Assembly: GCA_964400655.1 (NCBI GenBank)
Contig: CAYNVN010000074.1
Coordinates: forward strand, 1-57,776
From: B16-G9 sp964400655
Lineage (GTDB): Bacteria; Bacteroidota; Bacteroidia; Bacteroidales; F082
Direction of reading: 5' to 3'
Length of the DNA stretch: 57,776 nucleotides
This document shows positions 25,525-33,597 of the stretch, piece by piece. Made by a program: the position numbers and the translations under genes. Below the pieces are notes generated by a model. It did no database searches. It was not told the origin of the DNA and worked only from the letters and a program-made list of their open reading frames with translations. Position 1 is the stretch's first letter, and each line of letters starts with the position of its first letter.

Positions 25525-26334
25525 TTACTTTCCTTTTTTAATGGCTTTAAGGGCAATGTTGTCGGTGAGTTGGGGGGCAATCATTTTTAACCATAGTCCT
25601 ATTTTTGCGCGGGTGGTCATTACCAGTTCGCGTTTTCGTTTTTCGATTACGGGGAGCATTTGCGAAACACATGCTTCAACCGTCATTACATCTTTTTCCT
25701 TAACCGGACTTTTGCCCAGCGGGATGCCTTTGCCGTTTAAGGCGCGTTCGCGCACTTCGGTGGAAACAAAGCCGGGGTATATCATGGTAACGGCCACTCC
25801 TTTATCTTTTAGTTCAATGCGCAACGAATCAAAAAAGCCTGCCATGGCATGTTTGCTGGCGGCGTAAATGGTGCGGGTGGGGATACCGGTTTTTCCGGTC
25901 AGGCTCGAAACACCCACAATTTGTCCTTTTGATTTTAAAAGCCATGGTAAAGCATAGTGGGTTGTGTAAAGACTTCCGAAAAAGTTGATTTGCATGATTT
26001 TTTCCAGTGCTTCCAAATTTTCAACCACCTCAAATTCAGCCCACATGGTAATGCCTGCATTGTTAATCAGAATGTCAATTCCGCCAAACGTGTTGACGGT
26101 TTTGTCAATAATATTTTTACAGTCCTCTTTTTTTGACACATCGGCAACAACGGTTATTGTTTCACTTCCGGCTTGCCGGCAAATTGATGCGGTTTCCTCA
26201 AGCCTCGAAAGATTTCTTGCCGCAAGTGCAAGTTTTGCCCCTTTTTGAGCAAGCCTCACGGCAAGTTCTTTACCGATTCCCGCCGAAGCGCCTGTGATGA
26301 TAACGGATTTATTGTTGAATACATTTGTTTTCAT
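25525..26334 (-). CDS. Short-chain dehydrogenase/reductase
   Basis: 269-aa classical SDR. NAD(P)-binding ITGASAGIGKEL at the N terminus with an Arg in LAARNLSR suggesting NADP, the NNAGI motif near 90, catalytic Ser in GVSSLTGKTG, and YAASK with the catalytic Tyr and Lys. A short basic tail ends the protein. Substrate unknown. Single gene, divergent from the DUF1573 gene. Confidence 0.9.
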   Translation of the reverse strand: MKTNVFNNKSVIITGASAGIGKELAVRLAQKGAKLALAARNLSRLEETASICRQAGSETITVVADVSKKEDCKNIIDKTVNTFGGIDILINNAGITMWAEFEVVENLEALEKIMQINFFGSLYTTHYALPWLLKSKGQIVGVSSLTGKTGIPTRTIYAASKHAMAGFFDSLRIELKDKGVAVTMIYPGFVSTEVRERALNGKGIPLGKSPVKEKDVMTVEACVSQMLPVIEKRKRELVMTTRAKIGLWLKMIAPQLTDNIALKAIKKGK

Positions 26335-26637
26335 ACGAAATGTTTTTTGATAAAATGTTAACGATTTTCCGAACTATTCAAAATGCGTCAAAAATTTTTT
26401 TTCAGGTAAGAATTGTTGTTGCCCAAATCTAAAAAAAACTTTAACATGTCGGTTAACATTTACCATGGGATATGGTTTCAAAACCATAATGCGGATTTTA
26501 ATATCTGAGATTAATTGCATCTGAATAATACAGGCAAACAAAATTTGTTTTAAATAACCTTAAAAAAACGGTTATATAAAAATGTGCCCGAATGAATTTT
26601 ATTACATTTGCTCACAATTATCTAAAACATAAACAAA
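26335..26637. other. Divergent intergenic region upstream of the SDR and DUF1573 genes
   Basis: 303 AT-rich bases. On the plus strand TACATTTG at 26603-26610 matches the -7 consensus 27 bases before the DUF1573 ATG. No gene, RNA or strong repeat is seen in the rest. Confidence 0.5.
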
Positions 26638-27105
26638 ATGAAAAAATTAGTTTTATTTTCGGTTTTATTCCTTTCGGTACTGATGCTTTCAGCCCAAACT
26701 GAAAAAAAGGAGGTACAGGTAGCTAAAAAACAAAACGGCCCTGAAATTACTTTTAAAACATTAACCCACAATTACGGTGAGATTTATAACGGGTCGGACG
26801 GAAACTACCGGTTTGAATTTACCAACACCGGCAACGAGCCATTGATTCTTACCAAACCCCGTTCATCATGCGGATGTACTGTTCCTCACTGGCCTAAAGA
26901 GCCCATTTTGCCCGGCGAATCAAGTGCCATTAAAGTGACTTATAACACCCATAAAAACGGTTCTTTCAATAAAACGGTTACCGTTTATTCAAACTCGGTT
27001 AAAAACAAAACCGTTGTATTGCGAATCAAAGGAAAGGTTATTCCCAAGCCGGCCGAAACACTGCCCGAAAAGCCCAAAACAGGTGTTACACCCAAAAACA
27101 AATAA
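26638..27105 (+). CDS. DUF1573 domain secreted protein
   Basis: 155 aa with a signal peptide (1-20, ending LSAQ). The single domain begins at about residue 35 (ITFKTLTHNYGEI) and has the DUF1573 hallmarks YRFEFTNTGNEPL and SSCGCTVPHWP, then GESSAIKVTYNT and a final beta strand VVLRIKGKVI. A basic Pro/Lys-rich tail ends it. Immunoglobulin-like exported domain common in Bacteroidota; function unknown. Confidence 0.85.
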   Translation: MKKLVLFSVLFLSVLMLSAQTEKKEVQVAKKQNGPEITFKTLTHNYGEIYNGSDGNYRFEFTNTGNEPLILTKPRSSCGCTVPHWPKEPILPGESSAIKVTYNTHKNGSFNKTVTVYSNSVKNKTVVLRIKGKVIPKPAETLPEKPKTGVTPKNK

Positions 27106-27129
27106 GATAAAATCTATTTCTTAATAAAT

Positions 27130-27173
27130 AACTGACTAATAACCGTGTAAACGTTGGTTGTTAGTCAGTTTTT
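27130..27173 (+). terminator. Rho-independent terminator after the DUF1573 gene
   Basis: A 15-base stem, AACTGACTAATAACC with GGTTGTTAGTCAGTT (one wobble pair), is followed by TTT and an AT-rich stretch. It separates the DUF1573 gene from the aminotransferase. Confidence 0.65.
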
Positions 27174-27185
27174 AATTTTAAAGCC

Positions 27186-28382
27186 ATGCCAAACATATCA
27201 AAAAAAGGGCAGCTCATGCCCGAGTCACCCATACGAAAACTGGTTCCTTATGCCGAAGCTGCCAAAGCAAAGGGGGTAAAGGTTTATCATTTGAACATTG
27301 GTCAGCCCGATATTGAAACTCCCGAAATAGCACTGGATGCTGTAAGGAATTACGATCATAAAGTAATTGAGTACAGCCACTCGGCAGGAATGTTGTCGTT
27401 GCGACAAAAACTTACGGAGTATTACAAATCGGTTAATATCGAAGTAACGGCAGACGAGATTATTGTGGGGGCAGGTGCCTCCGAGGCTTTGCTGTTTGCA
27501 TTTCAGTCCATCATGGACCCCGATGACGAGGTAATCATTCCCGAACCCTTTTATGCCAATTACAATGGTTTTGCCACCAATGCAGGCATTAAAGTAAAAC
27601 CGATTTTTTCCGATATTGAATCGGGATTTGCACTGCCGCCCATTGAGGATTTTGAAAAAAACATTACCGACAAAACCAAAGCCATTTTGGTTTGTAACCC
27701 CAACAACCCTACCGGTTACCTCTATTCAAAAGAGGAGTTGGAAACCTTACGCGATATTGTAAAAAAGCATGATCTGTTTCTGATTGCCGATGAGGTTTAT
27801 CGCGAATTTGTTTACGACGGCAAAAAACACTATTCGGCCATGCACCTCGAAGGAATCGAGAACAATGTTATCCTTATCGATTCTGTATCCAAGCGGTACA
27901 GTGCCTGCGGGGTTCGCATCGGATGGATGATCTCCAAAAACAAAGAGGTAATGGCCACCGCTTTAAAATTTGCCCAGGCCCGTTTGAGCCCGCCCACATT
28001 CGGACAGGTTGCTGCCGAGGCTGCCGTTGATACGCCCGACACCTATTTTGAAGCGGTAATGGATGAGTATCTTGCCCGTCGCAACGCCGTTGTGGAAGGA
28101 ATCAACAATATCGAAGGAGCATACTGCCCCAATCCGGCAGGTGCGTTTTATGTGGTGGCCAAACTGCCCATTGATGATTCCGATAAATTTTGCCGGTGGT
28201 TGCTGGAGGAGTTCAGCTACGAAAACCAAACGGTAATGCTGGCACCGGCAACGGGATTTTACTCAACACCGGGTAAAGGAAAAGATGAAGTGCGCATTAG
28301 TTATGTTCTTAATGTGGAAGATTTGAAAAATTCCGTTAAGGTGCTTGATGAAGCCGTAAAAGTTTATCCGGGCAGGAAATAA
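27186..28382 (+). CDS. Pyridoxal-phosphate aminotransferase (class I/II, AspC-like)
   Basis: 398 aa. Family marks: LNIGQPDIETP near 40, GAGASEAL, NPNNPTGYLYS with the PLP-contacting Asn, IADEVYREF, and the PLP lysine in DSVSKRYSACGVRIGW, followed by the substrate carboxylate-binding Arg in KDEVRISYV. Likely an aspartate or aromatic/branched-chain aminotransferase; specificity cannot be read from the sequence. Confidence 0.88.
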   Translation: MPNISKKGQLMPESPIRKLVPYAEAAKAKGVKVYHLNIGQPDIETPEIALDAVRNYDHKVIEYSHSAGMLSLRQKLTEYYKSVNIEVTADEIIVGAGASEALLFAFQSIMDPDDEVIIPEPFYANYNGFATNAGIKVKPIFSDIESGFALPPIEDFEKNITDKTKAILVCNPNNPTGYLYSKEELETLRDIVKKHDLFLIADEVYREFVYDGKKHYSAMHLEGIENNVILIDSVSKRYSACGVRIGWMISKNKEVMATALKFAQARLSPPTFGQVAAEAAVDTPDTYFEAVMDEYLARRNAVVEGINNIEGAYCPNPAGAFYVVAKLPIDDSDKFCRWLLEEFSYENQTVMLAPATGFYSTPGKGKDEVRISYVLNVEDLKNSVKVLDEAVKVYPGRK

Positions 28383-28385
28383 ATA

Positions 28386-28414
28386 TTTGAAATCTTATTT
28401 TTTGAGTACCTTTG
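28386..28414 (+). promoter_or_regulatory. Promoter of the small lipoprotein gene
   Basis: TTTG at 28386-28389 and TACCTTTG at 28407-28414, 17 bases apart, give one of the best matches to the Bacteroidota consensus in the window. It is placed 34 bases before the ATG. Confidence 0.6.
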
Positions 28415-28448
28415 TAAAATCGAAGATTATCTAACAAAAATAATTAAC

Positions 28449-28994
28449 ATGAAAAAATTAGGATTATTATCACTTATTGCATTTAGTATTGTATTATTAA
28501 CATTTACATCTTGTGACAAGGCAGAAGAACTTGCCGATATTACTTTTGATGCTACATTAAGTACCGACATTAATGCCACCTCGGTTTCGGAAACCAGAGG
28601 AGAGTCATACTCTTTTAGCGGTTCGGCGGTTGTTGATCCAACATCCGACCCCGATATAAAAGAGTACTGGGACAACATCAAGAATTTTGAAATAAAAAAA
28701 ATTACCGTAAAGGTTAAAGAGATAGCGGAGCAAACAAACCTTCTGGAAGGACACCTTTTAGTAAATGATAACAATACGCAGGAGGAGCTTTATACTGCTG
28801 CTGCAGAAGCGTTACCATTAACTCCGGGCACGGTAATATTAACGGTTACCGAAGGCGACTGGGGTAAAATAACCAATGCGCTTAATAACAAACATGCCCT
28901 GTTTACTGCCGTGGAAGGTGCAATTGACAAACCGGGAATAGATATTAAGTTTGAAGTGATTATTGACTTAAAGGTTACTGCAAATCCTTTGTAG
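28449..28994 (+). CDS. Small exported lipoprotein of unknown function
   Basis: 181 aa. Residues 1-24 are a lipoprotein signal with lipobox FTSC (Cys about residue 24) followed by DKAEE. The mature part is acidic and predicted mainly beta, with strands such as YSFSGSAVVDP, FEIKKITVKVKEI and IDIKFEVIIDLKVTANPL. No family recognised. It has its own strong promoter and terminator, so it is a single-gene unit and probably well expressed. Confidence 0.75.
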   Translation: MKKLGLLSLIAFSIVLLTFTSCDKAEELADITFDATLSTDINATSVSETRGESYSFSGSAVVDPTSDPDIKEYWDNIKNFEIKKITVKVKEIAEQTNLLEGHLLVNDNNTQEELYTAAAEALPLTPGTVILTVTEGDWGKITNALNNKHALFTAVEGAIDKPGIDIKFEVIIDLKVTANPL

Positions 28995-29011
28995 GGCCTG
29001 AATTAAAAATT

Positions 29012-29045
29012 AAAAAAACCACGGCAATTAAGTCGTGGTTTTTTT
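29012..29045. terminator. Bidirectional terminator
   Basis: AAAAAAACCACG pairs with CGTGGTTTTTTT across a 10-base loop, giving a T-run after the stem on both strands. It serves the lipoprotein gene (+) and the LolA-like/ABC operon (-). Confidence 0.85.
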
Positions 29046-29067
29046 ATGTGCCGGTCAGTTATTGCCG

Positions 29068-29751
29068 CTACCGGGCTTTATCTCCTTCGCGCCTGATTTC
29101 CGTATAGTGAAAATCCATGGTTATCTTTCCTTTGATCTTCTTCGGTTCTTCCCAATTTCCGAATAGGGCAAAAGGATTTAAACTAACTTTTTGAGCCTGT
29201 TGCTGCCTGTATTCAAAGGTATAACTTAATCCCGACGGTAATATGTCGCCATCTTCGGCATAAGTGTATTGGTAGATAAATTTGCTTTCATCTTTTTCCT
29301 TTATCAATACCCGGTAAACAAGGCCGGCGGTTGTATCTACCCAAATAACAAAGTTCTCAATTTTTGAAAGTGTATCCAGCGGAGTAAGCTGAATGACCAC
29401 ACAATCCGTTCCGTTAACCGCCTCCGTTCCCCTTGAAAGTGCTTTAAAATCCTCTCTTTTTAAAAAACGCACGATGGGGGCAAGTTTCCGTTGAGGCAAA
29501 ACCGTAAATCGATAGGTAGATACCGAGTAGTGGGCAGGCCATTTAAAAAACATCTTTCCCTGTACAACCGGCATCTTTAATGTGGAAATATCGGACTTTA
29601 CCGTAAAAGAGGCTGCATAATTCCTGATGCTGTCAATCCTTTGATTGCATTTTTCGATATAACCGAACGGGTCGTTTGATTGTGCAACAAGTGTGTTAAC
29701 GGAAAAAACCGTCAACCATACCAAAAATATATTTAAAGCCTTTTTATGCAT
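29068..29751 (-). CDS. LolA-like outer-membrane lipoprotein carrier family protein
   Basis: 227 aa from the Met at 29751, which leaves a one-base gap to the permease gene and starts a good signal peptide (HKKALNIFLVWLTVF to LVAQ). The mature protein has the LolA/LolB pattern: an IRNYAASFTVKSDI strand, VQGKMFFKWPAHYSV, a central VIWVDTTAGLVYRVLIKEKD strand, and a final FHYTEI strand. Probably binds a lipid or acyl chain in the periplasm. Co-transcribed with an ABC exporter. Confidence 0.6.
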   Translation of the reverse strand: MHKKALNIFLVWLTVFSVNTLVAQSNDPFGYIEKCNQRIDSIRNYAASFTVKSDISTLKMPVVQGKMFFKWPAHYSVSTYRFTVLPQRKLAPIVRFLKREDFKALSRGTEAVNGTDCVVIQLTPLDTLSKIENFVIWVDTTAGLVYRVLIKEKDESKFIYQYTYAEDGDILPSGLSYTFEYRQQQAQKVSLNPFALFGNWEEPKKIKGKITMDFHYTEIRREGDKAR

Positions 29752-29752
29752 C

Positions 29753-30583
29753 TTAATCAAGTATCTCTTTTTTGCCAAAAAACATCATTGCCAGTCCGTA
29801 GAAAACAAGAATATGAACCACCAGCAAAATAATGTCGAACGAAAAATTCATCCAACTCACCCCGATTGTGAAAACCTTTGACCACGAAGAAAAATAGGAG
29901 GTAAACAAAAATGGCCGTACACTTTCGAAAAACGGTATGTTCAGGTTTGAAATAAAATAGAGCGCAAGGATGATTGATGCGGTAACCATAATCGATTTAA
30001 CGCTGTCGGTAAAAAGTACCGAAAAAAGCAGGGAGAGCGAAGCAACGGAAAAGAGCACCAAAAAATAATAGCCGTAAGCAATGGCAAAGCTTAACAATGC
30101 CCGGTTGGCAGAAATAAGGGTAAACTTTCCGTCGTCGAAAGCCAGCAACTCGCCATTGCCGAAGAAGAGCAAGCCTGCACCCAGCGTAAAAAGAGCTATT
30201 AAAACAATGAGTATTAAAATATAAACTGCGGCAGCACCAAACTTTGCCGAGAGAAATCCCGTACGGCTTACCGGACGCGACAGAATCATTTTGAGGGTTC
30301 CTTGCGATTTCTCTTCTGATATCATTCCTCCCGTAACAAAAACCACAAGTAGCGGAATAAAATACCATGTCGATTGTAAAAACTGGTAGGCAAATAAATT
30401 ACCGTTTACCAAATCGCCCTCAAACTCAACTCCTTTACCAAAAACAGCTGTCAGCGATTGAAAAAACTCCTCTCCCTGAAAAGCAAATGAGAAGCCAAAA
30501 AGCAATATCAACACAAAAACCACCGTCAATGCAATAAGGGCAAAGGGGCGTGTAAACATTTTATATATTTCCAAAAAAAACAT
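29753..30583 (-). CDS. ABC-2 type transporter permease
   Basis: 276 aa with about six membrane segments and a soluble loop after the first (residues ~35-60). The phrase GMISEEKSQGTLKMILSRPVSRTGFLSAKF after TM2 is the typical ABC-2 coupling region of Gld/NosY-like permeases. It follows the ATPase gene by 6 bases. Cargo unknown; a periplasmic lipid-binding partner downstream suggests a lipid or lipoprotein-related substrate (inference). Confidence 0.85.
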   Translation of the reverse strand: MFFLEIYKMFTRPFALIALTVVFVLILLFGFSFAFQGEEFFQSLTAVFGKGVEFEGDLVNGNLFAYQFLQSTWYFIPLLVVFVTGGMISEEKSQGTLKMILSRPVSRTGFLSAKFGAAAVYILILIVLIALFTLGAGLLFFGNGELLAFDDGKFTLISANRALLSFAIAYGYYFLVLFSVASLSLLFSVLFTDSVKSIMVTASIILALYFISNLNIPFFESVRPFLFTSYFSSWSKVFTIGVSWMNFSFDIILLVVHILVFYGLAMMFFGKKEILD

Positions 30584-30589
30584 GGTACA

Positions 30590-31501
30590 CTATTTAGTAA
30601 AGGTTAAATAATAACTTGCAATGGCATTTTCGGGACGGAGCATATATACCTGAATGTCGGAAACAAAAAGGAATTTATTGATGTAGGGTATTGCCTCTCT
30701 TTCGCAACTCAGCCGGATGACACCTCCTTTTATTACGGCATCGTTAATGGGCAGTTGGTTTTTGTTTAACAGTTTTACGGCTTCTTCATTATTGTCGGTT
30801 TCAAGTATCAGCCCTATTTTACTTTTGCCCAACAGGTCATCTACTTTGCCTTCGGCAATCAATTGGCCGTCTTCCATTAGTATCATCCTGCTTATCAACC
30901 CTTCCAGATTATTAAGTTGTTTGGAAGCAATAATAAAAGTTGTTCCTCTTTCGCTGTTTAACGATTTAAAGAGCTCTTTCATTTTAACGACGCTTTTAAT
31001 GTCGAGGCCGGTAAACGGGTCGTCCAGAATAACCAGGGAAGGATAATTATAAACGGCCAGTGCAATGCCCAGTTTTTTTCTGTCGCCTGCGGAAAGGTTT
31101 TTTACTTTTATATCCGATGTTTCCTGCAAGCCTGTAACCTGTAGTATGCGGTTGATTTCTTCATTATCTTTTTCAAATCCCGAGTAAACGGCATACATGG
31201 CAAGGTTATCAAAAACCGTTAAATGTTCGTAAAAAACAGGGTTGCCCACCATCACCCCCATATCTTTAAGAATTTGCTGCCGGTCGGCGATAAGCCGTTT
31301 CCCGAAAATCTCAATTTTACCTTTATCCGGTTGCGCCAGCGTTGCCAGAACCCTTAAGAGCATGGTTTTTCCGGCATTATTGGGGCCGATGATTCCGCAA
31401 AAATCACCATCAAACACTTCCATGCTAAAATCCGATAATACCGGCATGCCGTCAACTGTTTTCGACAATCCTCTGACCTGAATGATAATATCGTTATTCA
31501 A
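30590..31501 (-). CDS. ABC transporter ATP-binding protein
   Basis: About 303 aa. The open frame extends further upstream into the dipeptidase gene without similarity, so I place the start at a TTG at 31501, just before the domain begins (IIIQVRGLSKTVDG). Walker A is GPNNAGKT, signature motif LSAGDRKKLGIAL, Walker B LVILDDPFTGLD. A C-terminal ~80-residue extension follows the ATPase domain. Gliding/GldA-like or NosF-like type, pairing with the permease downstream. The TTG start is uncertain, since Bacteroidota prefer ATG. Confidence 0.82.
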   Translation of the reverse strand: MNNDIIIQVRGLSKTVDGMPVLSDFSMEVFDGDFCGIIGPNNAGKTMLLRVLATLAQPDKGKIEIFGKRLIADRQQILKDMGVMVGNPVFYEHLTVFDNLAMYAVYSGFEKDNEEINRILQVTGLQETSDIKVKNLSAGDRKKLGIALAVYNYPSLVILDDPFTGLDIKSVVKMKELFKSLNSERGTTFIIASKQLNNLEGLISRMILMEDGQLIAEGKVDDLLGKSKIGLILETDNNEEAVKLLNKNQLPINDAVIKGGVIRLSCEREAIPYINKFLFVSDIQVYMLRPENAIASYYLTFTK

Positions 31502-31540
31502 TGCTTTGTTTTTTTTGTTAATGATGTAAATATACGAAAT

Positions 31541-31573
31541 AAAAAAACCGCAGACACTTTTCAGTGTCTGCGG
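31541..31573 (-). terminator. Terminator of the M20 dipeptidase gene
   Basis: A perfect 11-bp stem (CCGCAGACACT / AGTGTCTGCGG, 31548-31573) with a 4-base loop, followed on the minus strand by seven T's. Strong rho-independent terminator just after the dipeptidase stop. Confidence 0.88.
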
Positions 31574-31586
31574 CAAATGAAAACAA

Positions 31587-32963
31587 TTATCCTTGTTTAA
31601 CTTCTTTGTCAAAGAAATGATAAAACCAGGTGATGGTTTCAATTCCTTTGTAGAAATTATCCAACGGATAATTCTCGTTGGGAGAATGGATAGCATCCGA
31701 TTCGAGGCCAAAACCCATTAAGATGGATTTAATGCCCAGAATATCCTCAAAGGTTGAGATAATGGGGATGCTTCCCCCGCTTCTTGTGGGAACAGGTAAC
31801 CGGTGGTAAACCTGCTCAAATGCTTTTTCCGCCGCTTTGTATGCCGGCAGGTCAATGGGACAAACATAAGCCTGGCCGCCGTGCAGCGTGGTAACTTTTA
31901 CTTTAACCGATTTGGGAGCAATACCGGTAAAATATTCTTCAAACAGTTTACCGATTTTTTCGTGATTTTGGTTTGGCACCAGCCGCGACGAGAGCTTGGC
32001 ATATGCTTTTGACGGCAAAACGGTTTTGGCACCTTCGCCGGTATAGCCGCCCCAAATACCACAGGCATCAAAAGTAGGACGGATGCCTGTGCGCTCAATG
32101 GTGGTGTATCCTTTTTCGCCCCAAAGTGCTTCCACCCCAATAGCTCTTTTATATTCCTCTTCGTCAAAAGGAGCTTTGTTGAGCAGCTCGCGCTCTTTGG
32201 CAGAAGCTTCCAGCACATCATCGTAAAAACCGGGAATGGTAATATGGTTGTTTTCGTCCAGCACGCCGGCTATCATTTTTGAAAGGATATTTATGGGGTT
32301 GGCCACGCCGCCGCCAAAAAGTCCCGAATGCAAATCGCGATTGGGGCCTGTAACTTCCACTTCCCAGTAGGCCAGTCCGCGAAGTCCGGTGGTAATAGAC
32401 GGAATATCGGGAGCAATCATTCCCGTATCGGAAACGAGGATAATATCTGCTTTCAGCATCTCCTTGTTGGCTTCGCAAAAAGCGCCAAGGCTTACCGATC
32501 CAATCTCCTCTTCTCCTTCAATCATAAATTTTACATTTACCGGTAATGCGTTGTTGGCCACCAGTGTTTCAAAAGCCTTAACGTGCATAAACCCCTGGCC
32601 TTTATCGTCGTCGGCACCACGTGCCCAGATTTTACCGTCGCGGATTTCAGGTTCAAACGGTGGCGAATCCCAAAGTTCGATGGGGTCAACGGGCATTACA
32701 TCGTAATGTGCATATACCAGTACCGTAGGTTTGGCAGGATCAACCATCTTTTCGGCATATACCACAGGGTTGCCTGTAGTGGGCATCACCTCGGCCTTGT
32801 CAACGCCTGCTTTAAGCAGGGCTTCTTTGTATGCCCCGGCAGTCTTTACCATATCATCTTTATGTTTCTCCAGCGAGCTGATGGAAGGAATTCTGATGAT
32901 TTCAAAGAGCTCTTCCAGAAAGCGATCTTTGTTATTTTCAATATATTTTTTAAGATTTTCCAT
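31587..32963 (-). CDS. M20-family dipeptidase
   Basis: 458 aa from the Met at 32963 (an alternative upstream start at 32993 adds ten residues). Di-zinc M20 peptidase: metal ligands in VYAHYDVMPVDP and GADDDKGQ, the catalytic and bridging Glu pair in EGEEEIGS, a later Asp in LVSDTGM, and a C-terminal DAIHSPNENYPLDN His. The lid domain begins near residue 200 (GLRGLAYWEVEVTG). Cytoplasmic, acts on dipeptides such as those with beta-Ala or Cys-Gly. Single-gene unit. Confidence 0.92.
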   Translation of the reverse strand: MENLKKYIENNKDRFLEELFEIIRIPSISSLEKHKDDMVKTAGAYKEALLKAGVDKAEVMPTTGNPVVYAEKMVDPAKPTVLVYAHYDVMPVDPIELWDSPPFEPEIRDGKIWARGADDDKGQGFMHVKAFETLVANNALPVNVKFMIEGEEEIGSVSLGAFCEANKEMLKADIILVSDTGMIAPDIPSITTGLRGLAYWEVEVTGPNRDLHSGLFGGGVANPINILSKMIAGVLDENNHITIPGFYDDVLEASAKERELLNKAPFDEEEYKRAIGVEALWGEKGYTTIERTGIRPTFDACGIWGGYTGEGAKTVLPSKAYAKLSSRLVPNQNHEKIGKLFEEYFTGIAPKSVKVKVTTLHGGQAYVCPIDLPAYKAAEKAFEQVYHRLPVPTRSGGSIPIISTFEDILGIKSILMGFGLESDAIHSPNENYPLDNFYKGIETITWFYHFFDKEVKQG

Positions 32964-33084
32964 ACTTATTATTGATTTTGTGTAAAAGTACAAAAATCGT
33001 GAAATGTAAAAACAAAAGTATTAATGAAGAAAAAAATATATCACTTTTAAGAATGGGGGTTCGTTGTTTGAGTAATGAAAACCG

Positions 33085-33147
33085 AAAAAGCCCGCTCCGG
33101 TTTTGGGGCAGGCTTGTTAAAAACCAAATTTCCTACCTTTGGTTAAT
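33085..33147. repeat. Direct repeat copy 1, with minus-strand terminator hairpin
   Basis: 63 bases almost identical to 45663-45726; the last 43 (33105-33147) are exact. The repeat contains a GC stem (AAGCCCGCTCC with GGGGCAGGCTT, two imperfect pairs) followed on the minus strand by T's, and a second inverted pair AACCAAA/TTTGGTT. It lies at the 3' end of the degenerate gene at 33143-33566; its TTA is that gene's stop in the second frame. Confidence 0.85.
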
Positions 33148-33566
33148 GTGTTTTGGGGTTTAATTTTTGTTTTAATTCTTCAACTTCGTTTAATAATAGG
33201 TCGATGGCTTTTTGCCGCAGGGAACGACAAGCCTTTTCCAATGTTAGATGTAATAATATATACTGAATTTCCTGATGTCTTCCATCTGTTTTTTCCGGTA
33301 GAGCATTCAATCCAGTTAGAATCATTAAAATAATAAAAGGTGCTGTTATCGGTAACAAATACCAATAATCCTTCGGCCGGATTGTTGATAGCATCTCGCT
33401 GAGCTGTTGTCATGCGTGGGATAAGAATTCCTGCCGAGTCTGATTTAACATCCGGCATAACAGAAGGTTCGGTCATTGTTCCGTCGGTGTTCACTGCCAT
33501 CCGGGCATAAAGAGAGGAGGTTGTTAATAGTAAAGGTAGTATTAAGGTGAAAAGTGCTTTTTTCAT
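33143..33566 (-). pseudogene. Frameshifted, shortened relative of the 1274-aa beta-roll protein
   Basis: Two overlapping frames. The first (33566 to 33180) encodes a signal peptide and a leader domain with AVNTDGT, ILIPRMTTAQRDAINNPAEG and TFYYFNDSNW, matching the N terminus of the 1274-aa protein (AINTTGT, LLIPRMTMEEREAIQNPANG, GFYYYNYNAW). It then runs into unrelated sequence. The second frame (within 33394 to 33143) ends in a coiled-coil LRQKAIDLLLNEVEELKQKLN, like the C-terminal coils of that family. I read this as an internally deleted gene with a frameshift. It could instead be a short intact gene of 128 codons. Confidence 0.6.
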
Positions 33567-33597
33567 GATTCATGGTTTTTATTTAGAGTTTATAAGA

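Noticed and set aside
31502..31711. N-terminal extension of the ABC ATPase frame
   Set aside because: It overlaps the dipeptidase gene and its terminator, and has no ABC similarity.
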